In this document: positions 24,265 through 36,326 of the stretch, in pieces
How the letters are laid out: the number at the start of each line of letters is the position of its first letter
Position numbering within the stretch: the stretch's first letter is position 1
Assembly (NCBI RefSeq): GCF_021347895.1
Contig: NC_067122.1
Location: forward strand, 41,731,082-41,795,081
Direction: 5' to 3'
From: Acanthochromis polyacanthus
Taxonomy: Eukaryota > Chordata > Actinopteri > Pomacentridae
Length of the DNA: 64,000 nt
Notes under the pieces: model-generated
Databases searched by the model: none
Seen by the model: only the letters and a program-made list of their open reading frames with translations
What the model was told of the DNA's origin: nothing
Made by a program: the position numbers and the translations under genes

Positions 24265-25324
24265 GAGGGAGGAAGAACCAGATGGGAAAAGGGTATTGGG
24301 GAGGTCAGGTGGGAAGGATGGGGGTGAGAAGGGAGCCGTGACAGAAAGTCTGTGTGGAGGCTATTTTTTAAATGCTTTAGGGGGCGCTATGGTACATGCT
24401 GTGAATGTATTTTGGCCTGTAAATGTGATCAGGACAGGACTGTGTTTAATCATGTGAGGTCTGAGGTAGATTGGAGCATGCAGAGGATAGTTAGGTAGCA
24501 CTTGATGTTTCATGGCGAACCATCAAAATTCTGGAGGTCGCCATGTCCACACCCTTTGACTCTGGAAGAATCTTTTAATAACTTTTGATCATAACATCGT
24601 GTTGGATACCCTGCTAAAATTTGAGGTCTCTTGGAGTTAACCCCGAGGAGGAGTTCGCTCTCAAAAATTAAAAAAATAGAGAAAATTTATCCATGTAATT
24701 TAAAATGGCGGACTTCCTGTTGAGTTTAGGGGATGACTCCCAGAGTCTTTTTTGTGTGTCCTGGTGTGCTCTATAGGCCTCCCAAATTTTGTGGATGGAG
24801 GTGAAACATGCTGCCGGGGCTGTTTATTAAACATACTGTAGGGGGCGCTATAGCACATGCCCTGTAGAGATGCATACAGTGTTATTCCTTGAGACGACTG
24901 TGATGTGTGTGTAAATTTTGGTGAACTGTTGAACATTCTAAGCCTGTCAAAAAGTACTTTGTCACAAAAACAACACGTTGCCACGGCAACAGCATTTCAT
25001 CAAATATCAAAATCTTCACACTGTGGTATTGTCTGGGGGTGAAGAATCAGCTGACCAATTTTCAGAATGATATGAAAAAGTTTGGAGCAATGGTGTGTGC
25101 AAATGTAATTTCTAAACTTCTTGTTACCAATAGGTGGCGCTATGACTTTTTCTAAAATTTTCACCATGGATGTCCTCACACTGGTCCTGGTGTCCAGCAC
25201 ATGAAGTTTGGGGCAGATATGATGAGGATTTGCTGAGATATAAGCATTTTAGAAGTCATGGCAAGACATTGAAATTCGCCGTGCCGCCACAGACACGCCT
25301 TTTGATGACACATCACCATTTTAA

Positions 25325-25858
25325 CCCTTTAAGCTTCAGTGTACCGCCGGCGGTACACCTACTAATTTGCATAGGAATTTCAAGAATGTCCGACGGGTGC
25401 AAACACGATTATACAAACACTATACACCGATGGAAAGCTTAGATTCTCATGAATCCGCCGGTATAAACCACTTTCAGATGCGATTACCACAGCAGGTGAG
25501 AAAAACACATTTGTCCGACAAAAACAAATATTCATCCATCCGTTCTCTATACACGGCTTCAAAGCACACAGCGCGACTCACATTTCCGGGTATATTATTA
25601 CACACAAAAAAAAAGATTCCACAAAAAACGGCCATAATCCAACCTTTTACATCAGATGACACAAGCCAGTAAACTATTTTGTCCAAAACATGTCCTGAAG
25701 TCGGTATAAAATCCCCGAATCGGTCGTTTTCAAGGAAATGCACCTCCCGATGCGCGTCCAATATTCCCCGTATTTTTCGGAATTTTTTTTATTTAAAAAT
25801 AGAATATTAGCGATTTTTTTGTACTGAAAACGGCTGGAATTGACTGAAGCTTAAAGGG
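25325..25858. mobile_element. piggyBac-type MITE, 534 bp
   Basis: TTAA at 25321-25324 and 25859-25862 flank an element that starts CCCTTTAAGCTTCAG and ends CTGAAGCTTAAAGGG, a perfect 15-bp terminal inverted repeat. TTAA target and CCC-type ends are piggyBac hallmarks. It has no transposase. Removing it restores the satellite sequence (CACCATT TTAA CTGTGATTCATC). Confidence 0.9.
25339..25358. repeat. Perfect 20-bp palindrome in the MITE
   Basis: GTGTACCGCCGGCGGTACAC is its own reverse complement. It lies 14 bases inside the left end of the MITE. Confidence 0.95.
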
Positions 25859-28263
25859 TTAACTGTGATTCATCATCAACATGTTTAGGTTTATATCACC
25901 ACATTTGAGGTGAATCTGAACAAGACAAAGAATAATACATCAAAGTGTAAAAAATGACATTTTCTGTTGCCAGCAGGTGGCGCTCTGACTGTGAATGGAT
26001 TTCATCATATGGATGTGATCAGGGCAAGAATCTGATCATACATATAAGATTTCAGGCAGATTGGAGCATGTTCAGGGCATTTACACAGCACTTGAAATTT
26101 CATGGCGAAGGATCAAAATTCCACAGACCGCCACGGACACGCCCTTTGACTTTGGAAAAAGATTTTAATAACTTTTGGTCATTAAGGCCTCCTGTATGTA
26201 CCGGTCAAATTTGAGGCGAATTGGAGTTTCCCCCTGGGAGGAGTTCGCTCTGGAAAAAAATGAAAAATGGGCTAGATCTGACAATCAACACAAAATAGCT
26301 CACTTCCTGTTGGGTTTGGAATATGGCTGTCACTGACTTTTTTGCTCAGTCTGATGTGCTGCATATGTGTACCAAATTTGATATCTGTAGGTGAAACATG
26401 ATGGCCGTGGGAAAGTGTAGGGGGCGCTATGGAGCCATTTTGCTATACACCTCCACAATTCCTTTAAAATATGAAATTTGTCACCAGTCCTGATGTGTGT
26501 ACAAATTTTCATGAGTTTTTAAGCATGTTTAGGCCCTCAAAAATGCAGTTGTTCTGAGAGACAAATAATAATAATAATTAAAGCTGCAAGCAGCGTTGAA
26601 CGGGTCCTCGCATACTTGCTGGTCAGCGACCCCAGGTATTTCCACCAGACAATGCTGCGACTGAGAGCGTATTTCGGCCCATGAATGTCACAACGGCTTG
26701 ATTGTGAGCACACAGGTCAAATTTCAGGCAGATTGGAGCATGTACAGGCTATTAATTCAGCACTTTGTATCCATCCACCAGGTGGCGCTATCTCTGTGAC
26801 TGTATGTTGGTCTATGAAACTCATCAGGACTGGACTCTGATCAAACATGTAAAGTTTGAGGCAGATTGCAGCATGTACAGGGGATTTACACAAGACGTCC
26901 TGCTTCATGGCATAACATTAAAGTTCCGTTGGCTGCCATGGCCACGCCCTTTGAGTTTTGTGAACAATTTCACAAATATCCAACCTGAAGGCGTGTTTTA
27001 TGTATTGTCCCAAATTCAGGTGTTTTGGAGTTATTGCCTGTGACAAATGAATTGTTGAAAATGACCAAAACTACCAAAAATCTGACATTTAATTCAATAT
27101 GGTCGACTTCCTGTTGGTTTAGAGAATGATTCCAAGAGACTTTTTTGTTTGCACTGACGTGCTCCATATGCATGCAAAATTTCATAGTCATAGGTGAAAG
27201 TCTGTGTGGAGGCTATTTTTTAAATTCTTTTAGGGGGCGCTATGACACATACTGTGGATGTATTTTGGCCTGTAAATGTGATCAGGACAGGACTGTGTTT
27301 AATCATGTGAGGTCTGAGGTAGATTGGAGCATGCAGAGGATAGTTAGGTAGCACTTGATGTTTCATGGCGAACCATCAAAATTCTGGAGGTCGCCATGTC
27401 CACACCCTTTGACTCTGCAAGAATCTTTTAATAACTTTTGATCATAGCATCGTGTCTTATATCCTGGCAAAATTTCAGCTCTCTAGACCTTAACCCCGAG
27501 GAGGAGTTCGCTCTCAAAAATGAAAAAATACAGAAATTTTATCCACTTAATTCAAAATGGCGGACTTCCTGTTGAGTTTAGGGGATGGCTCCAAGAGGCT
27601 TTTTTGTGTGTCCTGGTGTGCTCTATAGGCCTCCCAAATTTTGTGGATGTAGGTGAAACATGCTGCGGGGGCTGTTTATTAAACATACTGCAGGGGGCGC
27701 TATAGCACATGCCCTGCAGAGATGCATACAGTGTTATTCCTTGAGACGACTGTGATGTGTGTGTAAATTTTGGTGAGCTGTTGAACATTCTAAGCCTGTC
27801 AAAAAGTACTTTGTTTGTCACAAAAATAACGCGTTGCCACGGCAACAGCATTTCATCAAATATCAAAATCTTCACACTGTGGTATTGTCTGGGGGTGAAG
27901 AATTAGCTGACCAATTTTCAGAATGATATGACAAAGTTTGGAGCAATGATGTGTGCAAATGTAATTTCTAAACTGCTTGTTACCAAGAGGTGGTGCTATG
28001 ACTTTTTCTAAAGTTTTCAGTGTGGATGTCCTCAAACTGGTTCTGGTGTCCAGCACATGAAGTTTGGGGCAGATAGGATCCTTTGCAGCTGAGATATGAA
28101 CACTTCAATTTTCATGGCGAAACATGAAAGTTTGCCGTCCCGCCACAGACACGCCTTTTCATCACACGTCACCATTTTTTCTGTGCTTCATCATCAATGT
28201 GTTCAGGCTTATGTCACAACATCTGAGGTGAATCTGAGCAACAGGCTAAGAATAGTACATGAA

Positions 28264-28683
28264 AGTCTAAAAAATGTCAAATTCTTGATACCACAAGGTG
28301 GCGCTGTGACTGTGAATGAATCTTGCTGTATGGATGTCATCGAGGCAGGTCTGTGATCATACATGTAAAGTTTCATTCAGATCGGAGCATGTTCAGGAGA
28401 GTTAGACAGCATTTCCTGTTTCATGGCGAAGGATCAAATTTCGACAGGCCGCCACGACCACACCCTTTAACTAAGTCTAAAAAATGTCAAATTCTTGATA
28501 CCACAAGGTGGCGCTGTGACTGTGAATGAATCTTGCTGTATGGATGTCATCGAGGCAGGTCTGTGATCATACATGTAAAGTTTCATTCAGATCGGAGCAT
28601 GTTCAGGAGAGTTAGACAGCATTTCCTGTTTCATGGCGAAGGATCAAATTTCGACAGGCCGCCACGACCACACCCTTTAACTA
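28264..28683 (+). repeat. 210-bp exact tandem duplication within unit 3
   Basis: The segment starting AGTCTAAAAAATGTC is present at 28264-28473 and again at 28474-28683 with no differences that I can see. It contains one CTCF-like core (CCACAAGGTGGCGCTG), so this unit has seven cores instead of six. Confidence 0.92.
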
Positions 28684-29093
28684 TGGAGGAAGATTTTGAT
28701 AACTTTTTCTCAGGAAGGTCTGCTGTATGTACTGGCAAAATTTCAGATCGCTCAGACTTTTCCCCTAGGAGGAGTTCATCATAGATTTTGTACAGTTAAC
28801 GCATGATGGCACACTTCCTGTTGGGTGTAGAGCATGGCTGTCATTGACTTTTTTGTGTTTCCTGATGTGCTGCATATGCCTCCCAAATTTTTTAGCTCTC
28901 GGCCAAATTCCCTCCGAGTTGGCCTAATACCACTTTTTAAAATTTTGTAGGGGGCGCTATGGAGCCATTTTGTCATACACTACCACAATTCCTTTAGAAT
29001 ATAAAATTTTTCACCAGTTCTGGTGTGTGTACAAATTTTCATGAGTTTTTGAGCATGTTTAGGCCCTCAAAAATGCAGTTGTTCTGAGAGACA

Positions 29094-29135
<42 letters not shown>

Positions 29136-29353
29136 CCGTAGGGTTCCAATAGGGTCCTACGGCACCGTTGGTGCCTTGGACAGCCGGTGCCCTTGCACCG
29201 CCTGTCCTCGGCACCTCGGTGCTCGGCACCTCGGTGCTCGGACCCTAATAATAAACCGTAGGGTTCCGATAGGGTCCTACGGCACCGTTGGTGCCTTGGA
29301 CAGCCGGTGCCCTTGCACCGCCTGTCCTCGGCACCTCGGTGCTCGGACCCTAA
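29094..29353 (+). repeat. (AAT)n linker plus two long hairpin minisatellite copies
   Basis: About 40 bases of AAT are followed by two long-form copies of a sequence running from AACCGTAGGGTTCC to CTCGGACCCTAA. The first copy has an extra GGCACCTCGGTGCTC. See the minisatellite finding for structure. Confidence 0.9.
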
Positions 29354-31684
29354 TTAAAGCTGCGAGCAGCGTTGAACGGGTCCTCGCATCCTTGCTGGTC
29401 GGCGACCCCGAGCATCTCCACCAGGCAATGCTACGACTGAGAGTATATTTAGGCCCATGAATGTCACAAAGGCTGGATTCTGAGCACACAGGTCAAATTT
29501 CAGGCAGATTTGAGCATGTACAGTCTATTTATGCAGCACTTTGTGTCCATCCACCAGGTGGCGCTATCTCTGTGACTGTATGTTGGTCTATGAAACTCAT
29601 CAGGACTGGACTCTGGTCAAACATGTAAAGTTTGAGGCGGATTGCAGCGTGTACAGGGGATTTACACAAGACGTCCTGCTTCATGGCGTAACATTAAAAT
29701 TCAGCTGCCCGCCATGGCCACGCCCTTTGAGTTTTATGAACAATTTTCGCAAATATGCAACCTGAAGACGTGTCTTATATATTTTCCCAAATTCAGATGT
29801 TTTGGAGTTATTGCCTGTGAGAAATCAATTGTTGAAAATGACCAAAAACACCAAAAATCTGACATTTAATTAAAAATGGCCGACTTCCTGTTGGTTTTAG
29901 AGAATGATTCCAAGAGACTTTTTTGTTTGCACTGATGTGCTACATATGCATGTCAAATTTCATAGTTATAGGTGAAAGTCTGTGTGGAGGCTATTATTTA
30001 AATGCTGTAGGTGGCGCTATGGTACATGCTGTGAATGTATTTTGGCCTATAAATGTGATCAGGACAGGACTGTGTTTAATCATGTGAGGTCTGAGGTAGA
30101 TTGGAGCATGCAGAGGATAGTAAGATACCACTTGATGTTTCATGGCGAACCATCAAAATTCTGGAGGTCGCCATGTCCACACCCTTTGACTCTGGAAGAA
30201 TCTTTTAATAAGTTTTGATCATAGCATCGTGTTGTATATCCTGGCAAAATTTCAGGTCTCTCGAGCTTAACACCTCGGAGGAGTTCGCTCTCAAAAATTC
30301 AAAAAATACAGAAAATTTGTCCACTTAATTCAAAATGGCGGACTTCCTTTTGGGTTTAGGGGATGGCTCCAAGAGGCTTTTTTGTGTGTCCTGGTGTGCT
30401 CTATAGGCCTCCCAAATTTTGTGGATGCAGGTGAAACGTGATGCCGGGGCTGTTTATTAAATATACTGCAGGGGGCGCTATAGCACATGCCCTGTGGATA
30501 TGCATACAGTGTTATTCCTTGAGACGACTGTGATGTGTGTGTAAATTTTGGTGAGCTGTTGAACATTCTAAGCCTGTCAAAAAGTACTTTGTTTGTCACA
30601 ACAACAACACGTTGCCACGGCAACAGAATTTTATCAAATGCTAAAATCTTCACACTTTGGCATTGTCAGGGGGTGAAGACTGAGCTGACCAGTTTCCAGA
30701 AGGATATGACAAAGTTTGGACCAACAATGCACGCAAATGTAAATTCTAAACTGCTTGTTACCAATAGGTGGCGCTATGACTTTTTCTAAATTTTTCAGTG
30801 TGGATGTCCTCAAACTGGTTCTGGTGTCCAGCACATGAAGTTTGGGGCAGATAGGATCCTTTGCAGCTGAGATATGAACACTTCAATTTTCATGGCGAAA
30901 CATCAAACTTTGCCGTCCCGCCACAGACACGCCTTTTCATCACACGTCACCATTTTTTCTGTGCTTCATCATCAATGTGTTCAGGCTTATGTCACAACAT
31001 CTGAGGTGAATCTGAGCAACAGGCTAAGAATAGTACATGAAAGTCTAAAAAATGTCAAATTCTTGATACCACAAGGTGGCGCTGTGACTGTGAATGAATC
31101 TTGCTGTATGGATGTCATCGAGGCAGGTCTGTGATCATACATGTAAAGTTTCATTCAGATTGGAGCATGTTCAGGAGAGTTAGACAGCATTTCCTGTTTC
31201 ATGGCGAAGGATCAAATTTCGACAGGCCGCCACGACCACACCCTTTAACTATGGAGGAAGATTTTGATAACTTTTTCTCAGGAAGGTCTGCTGTATGTAC
31301 TGGCCAAATTTCAGATCGCTCAGACTTTTCCCCTAGGAGGAGTTCATCATAGATTTTGTACAGTTAACGCATGATGGCGCACTTCCTGTTGGGTGTAGAG
31401 CATGGCTGTGATTGACTTTTTTGTGTTTCCTGATGTGCTGCATATGCCTCCCAAATTTTTTAGCTCTCGGCCAAATTCCCTCCGAGTTGGCCTAATACCA
31501 CTTTTTAAAATTTTGTAGGGGGCGCTATGGAGCCACTTTGCCACACACCTCCACATGCCCTAAAAAATACGAAATTTTTCGCCAGTTCTGATGTGTGTGC
31601 AAATTTTCATGACTTTTCGAGCATGTTTAGGCCCTCAAAAATGCAGTTGTTCTGAGAGACAAATAATAATAATAATAATAATAA
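29354..31684 (+). repeat. Macrosatellite unit 4
   Basis: 2331 bp, subfamily A, clean. CTCF-like cores at 29551, 30004, 30465, 30761, 31069 and 31512. The X-box GTTGCCACGGCAAC is at 30611-30624. Confidence 0.95.
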
Positions 31685-34003
31685 TTAAAGCTGCGAGCAG
31701 CGTTGAACGGGTCCTCGCATACTTCCTGGTCGGCGACCCCAAGCATCTCCACCAGGCAAAGCTACGACTGAGAGTGTATTTAGGCTCATGAATGTCACAA
31801 AGGCTGGATTCTGAGCACACAGGTCAAATTTCAGGCAGATTTGAGCATGTACAGGCTATTTATGCAGCACTTTGTGTCCATCCACCAGGTGGCGCTATCT
31901 CTGTGACTGTATGTTGGTCTATGAAACTCATCAGGACTGGACTCTGATCAAACATGTAAAGTTTGAGGCGGATTGCAGTGTGTACAGGGGATTTACACAA
32001 GACGTCCTGCTTCATGGCGTAACATTAAACTTCAGCTGCCCGCCATGGCCACGCCCTTTGAGTTTTATGAACAATTTTCGCAAATATGCAACCTGAAGAC
32101 GTGTCTTATATATTTTCCCAAATTCAGATGTTTTGGAGTTATTGCCTGTGAGAAATGAATTTTTGAAAATGACCAAAAACACCAAAAATCTGACATTTAA
32201 TTAAAAATGGCCGACTTTCTGTTGGGTTTAGAGAATGACTCCAAGAGACTTTTTTGTTTGCACTGACATGCAACATTTGCATGCCAAATTTCATAGTCCA
32301 AGCTGAAAGTCTCTGTGCAGTCTATTTTTTAAATGCTGTAGGGGGCGCGATGGTACATGCTGTGAATGTATTTTAGTCTATAAATGTGATCAGGACAGGA
32401 CTGTGTTTAATCATGTGAAGTCTGAGGTAGATTGGAGCATGCAGAGGATAGTAAGATACCACTTGATGTTTCATGGCGAACCATCAAAATTCTGGAGGTC
32501 GCCATGTCCACACCCTTTGACTCTGGAAGAATCTTTTAATAACTTTTGATCATAACATCGTGTTGTATACCCTGGTAAAATTTGAGGTCTCTGGGATTCA
32601 ACCCCTCGGAGGAGTTCGCTCTCAAAAATAAAAAAAATAGAGAAAATTTATCCACTTAATTCAAAATGGCGGACTTCCTGTTGAGTTTAGGGGATGGCTC
32701 CAAGAGGCTTTTTTGTGCATCGTGATGTGCTCTATAGGTCTCCCAAATTTTGTGGATGTCGGTGAAACATGCTGCCGGGGCTGTTTATTAAACATACTGT
32801 AGGGGGCGCTATAGCACATGCCCTGCAGAGATGCATACAGTGTTATTCCTTGAGGGGACAGTGATGTGTGTGTAAATTTTAGTGAGCTGTTGAGCATTCT
32901 AAGCCTGTCAAAAAGTACTTTGTTTGTCACAAAAACAACGCGTTGGCACGGCAACAGCATTTCATCAAATATCAAAATCTTCACACTGTGGTATTGTCTG
33001 GGGGTGAAGAATCAGCTGACCAATTTTCAGAATGATATGACAAAGTTTGGAGCAATGATGTGTGCAAATGTAATTTCTAAACTGCTTGTTACCAAGAGGT
33101 GGCGCTATGACTTTTTCTAAATTTTTCAGTATGGATGTCCTCAAAGTGGTTCTGGTGTCCCGCACATGAAGTTTGGGGCAGATAGGATCCTTTGCAGCTG
33201 AGATATGAACACTTCAATTTTCATGGCGAAACATCAAACTTTGCCGTCCCGCCACAGACACGCCTTTTCAACACACGTCACCATTTTTTCTGTGCTTCAT
33301 CATCAATGTGTTCAGGCTTATGTCACCACATCTGAGGTGAATCTGAGCAACAGGCTAAGAATAGTACATGAAAGTGTAAAAAATGTCAAATTCTTGATAC
33401 CACAAGGTGGCGCTGTGACTGTGAATGAATCTTGCTATTTGAATGTCATCGTGGCAGGTCTGTGATCATACATGTAAAGTTTCATTCAGATCGGAGCATG
33501 TTCAGGAGAGTTAGACAGCATTTCCTGTTTCATGGCGAAGGATCAAATTTCGACAGGCCGCCACGACCACACCCTTTAACTATGGAGGAAGATTTTGATA
33601 ACTTTTTCTCAGGAAGGTCTGCTGTATGTACTGGCAAAATTTCAGATCGCTCAGACTTTTCCCCTAGGAGGAGTTCATCATAGATTTTGTACAGTTAACG
33701 CATGATGGCGCACTTCCTGTTGGGTGTAGAGCATGGCTGTGATTGACTTTTTTGTGTTTCCTGATGTGCTGCATATGCCTCCCAAATTTTGTAGGTCTAG
33801 ATCAAATTCCCTCTGAGTTGGCCTAATACCACTTTTTAAAATTTTGTAGGGGGCGCTATGGAGCCATTTTTACACACACCTCCACATGCCCTACAAAATA
33901 TGAAATTTTTCGCCAGTTTTGATGTGTGTGCAAATTTTCATGACTTTTCGAGCATGTTTAGGCCCTCAAAAATGCAGTTGTTTTGGCAGAATAATAATAA
34001 TAA
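31685..34003 (+). repeat. Macrosatellite unit 5
   Basis: 2319 bp, subfamily A. First CTCF-like core 31882-31897. The X-box is changed to GTTGGCACGGCAAC. The right linker is of the TTTTGGCAGAATAAT type instead of the CTGAGAGACAAATAAT type. Confidence 0.95.
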
Positions 34004-36326
34004 TTAAAGCTGCGAGCAGCATTGAACGGGTCCTCGCATCCTTGCTGGTCAGCGACCCCAAGCATGTCCACCAGGCAATGCTGCGACAAAGTGTATTTAG
34101 GCTCATGGATGTCACAAAGGCTGGATTCTGAGCACACAGGTCAAATTTCAGGCAGATTGGATTATGTACAGGCTATTTATGCAGCACTTTCTGTCCATCC
34201 ACCAGGTGGCACTATGTCTGTGACTGTATAGTGGTCTATGAAACTCATCAGGACTGGACTCTGATCAAACATGTTAAGTTTGAGGCAGATTGCAGCATGT
34301 ACAGGGGATTTACATAAGACGTCCTGCTTCATGGCGTAACATTAAAGTTCAGTTGGCCGCCATGGCCATGCCCTTTGAGTTTTGTGAACAATTTTCACAA
34401 ATACTCAACCTGAAGGCGTGTAGTATATATTGTCCCAATTTCAGATGTTTTGGAGCTATTGCCTGTGAGAAATGAATTGTTGAAAATGATCAAAAACACC
34501 AAAAATCTGACATTTAATTCAAAATAGCGGACTTCCTGTTGGGTTTAGAGAATGACTCCAAGAGACTTTTTTTTTGCACTGACGTGTTACATATGCATGC
34601 CAAATTTCATAGTCATAGGTGAAAGTCTGTGTGGAGGCTATTTTTAAAAATTCTGTAGGGGGCGCTATGACACATACTGTGGATGTATTTTGGCCTATAA
34701 ATGTGATCAGGACAGGACTGTGTTCAATCATGTGAGGTCTGAGGTAGACTGGAGCATGCAGAGGATAGTTAGATAGCACTTGATGTTTCATGGCAAACCA
34801 TCAAAATTCTGGAGGTCGCCATGTCCACACCCTTTAACTCTGGAAGAATCTTTTAATAACTTTTGATCATAACATTGTGTTGTATATCCTGGCAAAATTT
34901 CAGGTCTCTAGCAGTTAAACCCCAGGAGGAGTTCGCTCTCAAAAATTAAAAAAATAGAGAAAATTTGTCCACTTAATTCAAAATGGCGGACTTCCTGTTG
35001 GGTTTAGGGGATGGCTCCAAGAGGCTTTTTTGTGCGTTCTGATGTGCTCTATATGTCTCCCAAATTTTGAGGATGTAGGTGAAACGTGCTGCCGGGGCTG
35101 TTTATTAAACATACTGTAGGGGGCGCAATAGCACATGCCCTGCAGAGATGCATACATTCTTATTCCTGGAGACGACAGTGATGTGTGTGTAAATTTTGGT
35201 GAGCTGTTGAACATTCTAAGCCTGTCAAAAAGTACTTTGTTTGTCACAAAAACAACGCGTTGCCACGGCAACAGCATTTCATCAAATATCAAAATCTTCA
35301 CACTGTGGTATTGTCTGGGGGTGAAGAATCAGCTGACCAATTTTCAGAATGATATGACAAAGTTTGGAGCAATGATGTGTGCAAATGTAATTTCTAAACT
35401 GCTTGTTACCAAGAGGTGGCGCTATGACTTTTTCTAAATTTTTCAGTGTGGATGTCCTCAAACTGGTTCTGGTGTCCAGCACATGAAGTTTGGGGCAGAT
35501 AGGATCCTTTGCAGCTGAGATATGAACACTTCAATTTTCATGGCGAAACATCAAACTTTGCCGTCCCGCCACAGACACGCCTTTTCATCACACGTCACCA
35601 TTTTTTCTGTGCTTCATCATCAATGTGTTCAGGCTTATGTCACAACATCTGAGGTGAATCTGAGCAACAGGCTAAGAATAGTACATGAAAGTCTAAAAAA
35701 TGTCAAATTCTTGATACCACAAGGTGGCGCTGTGACTGTGAATGAATCTTGCTGTATGGATGTCATCGAGGCAGGTCTGTGATCATACATGTAAAGTTTC
35801 ATTCAGATCGGAGCATGTTCAGGAGAGTTAGACAGCATTTCCTGTTTCATGGCGAAGGATCAAATTTCGACAGGCCGCCACGACCACACCCTTTAACTAT
35901 GGAGGAAGATTTTGATAACTTTTTCTCAGGAAGGTCTGCTGTATGTACTGGCAAAATTTCAGATCGCTCAGACTTTTCCCCGAGGAGGAGTTCATCATAG
36001 ATTTTGTACAGTTAACGCATGATGGCGCACTTCCTGTTGGGTGTAGAGCATGGCTGTGATTGACTTTTTTGTGTTTCCTGATGTGCTGCATATGCCTCCC
36101 AAATTTTTTAGCTCTCGGCCAAATTCCCTCCGAGTTGGCCTAATACCACTTTTTAAAATTTTGTAGGGGGCGCTATGGAGCCATTTTGCCACACACCTCC
36201 ACATGCCCTAAAAATAATGAAATTTTTCGCCAGTTCTGATGTTTGTGCAAATTTTCGTGACTTTTCGAGCATGTTCAGGCCCTGAAAAATGCAGTTGTTT
36301 TGGCAGAATAATAATAATAATAATAA
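34004..36326 (+). repeat. Macrosatellite unit 6
   Basis: 2323 bp, subfamily A. The first core (34199-34214) reads CCACCAGGTGGCACTA, so the CpG is lost. Confidence 0.95.

Larger units (their letters stand above)
23492..24343. mobile_element. 852-bp TG...CA element with internal minisatellites
   Basis: The satellite sequence is interrupted cleanly. GAAAG is present on both sides (23487-23491 and 24344-24348) and the element starts TGTCAGGGAC and ends GCCGTGACA, so it has TGTCA/TGACA ends and a 5-bp target duplication. It contains no protein-coding domain. The ends and 5-bp duplication would fit a solo LTR of a Gypsy-like element, but a non-autonomous DNA transposon is also possible. Confidence 0.75.
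22869..26577 (+). repeat. Macrosatellite unit 2 with two insertions
   Basis: 3709 bp, falling to about 2.31 kb once the 852-bp element (23492-24343) and the 534-bp MITE (25325-25858) are removed. Subfamily B in its middle part. First CTCF-like core 23064-23079. Confidence 0.93.
26578..29353 (+). repeat. Macrosatellite unit 3 with duplication and junction minisatellite
   Basis: 2776 bp, subfamily A. The excess over 2.32 kb is a 210-bp tandem duplication (28264-28683) plus the (AAT)n and hairpin minisatellite at its right end. First CTCF-like core 26775-26790. Confidence 0.93.

Noticed and set aside
24035..24457. 140-codon Arg/Gln/Gly-rich frame in the 852-bp element
   Set aside because: It is a translation of the 37-bp minisatellite in rotating frames.
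29094..29353. Coding frame through the hairpin minisatellite (repeated SRCPCTACPRHLGART)
   Set aside because: It is the tandem minisatellite read through. The repeat length is a multiple of three in only some copies.
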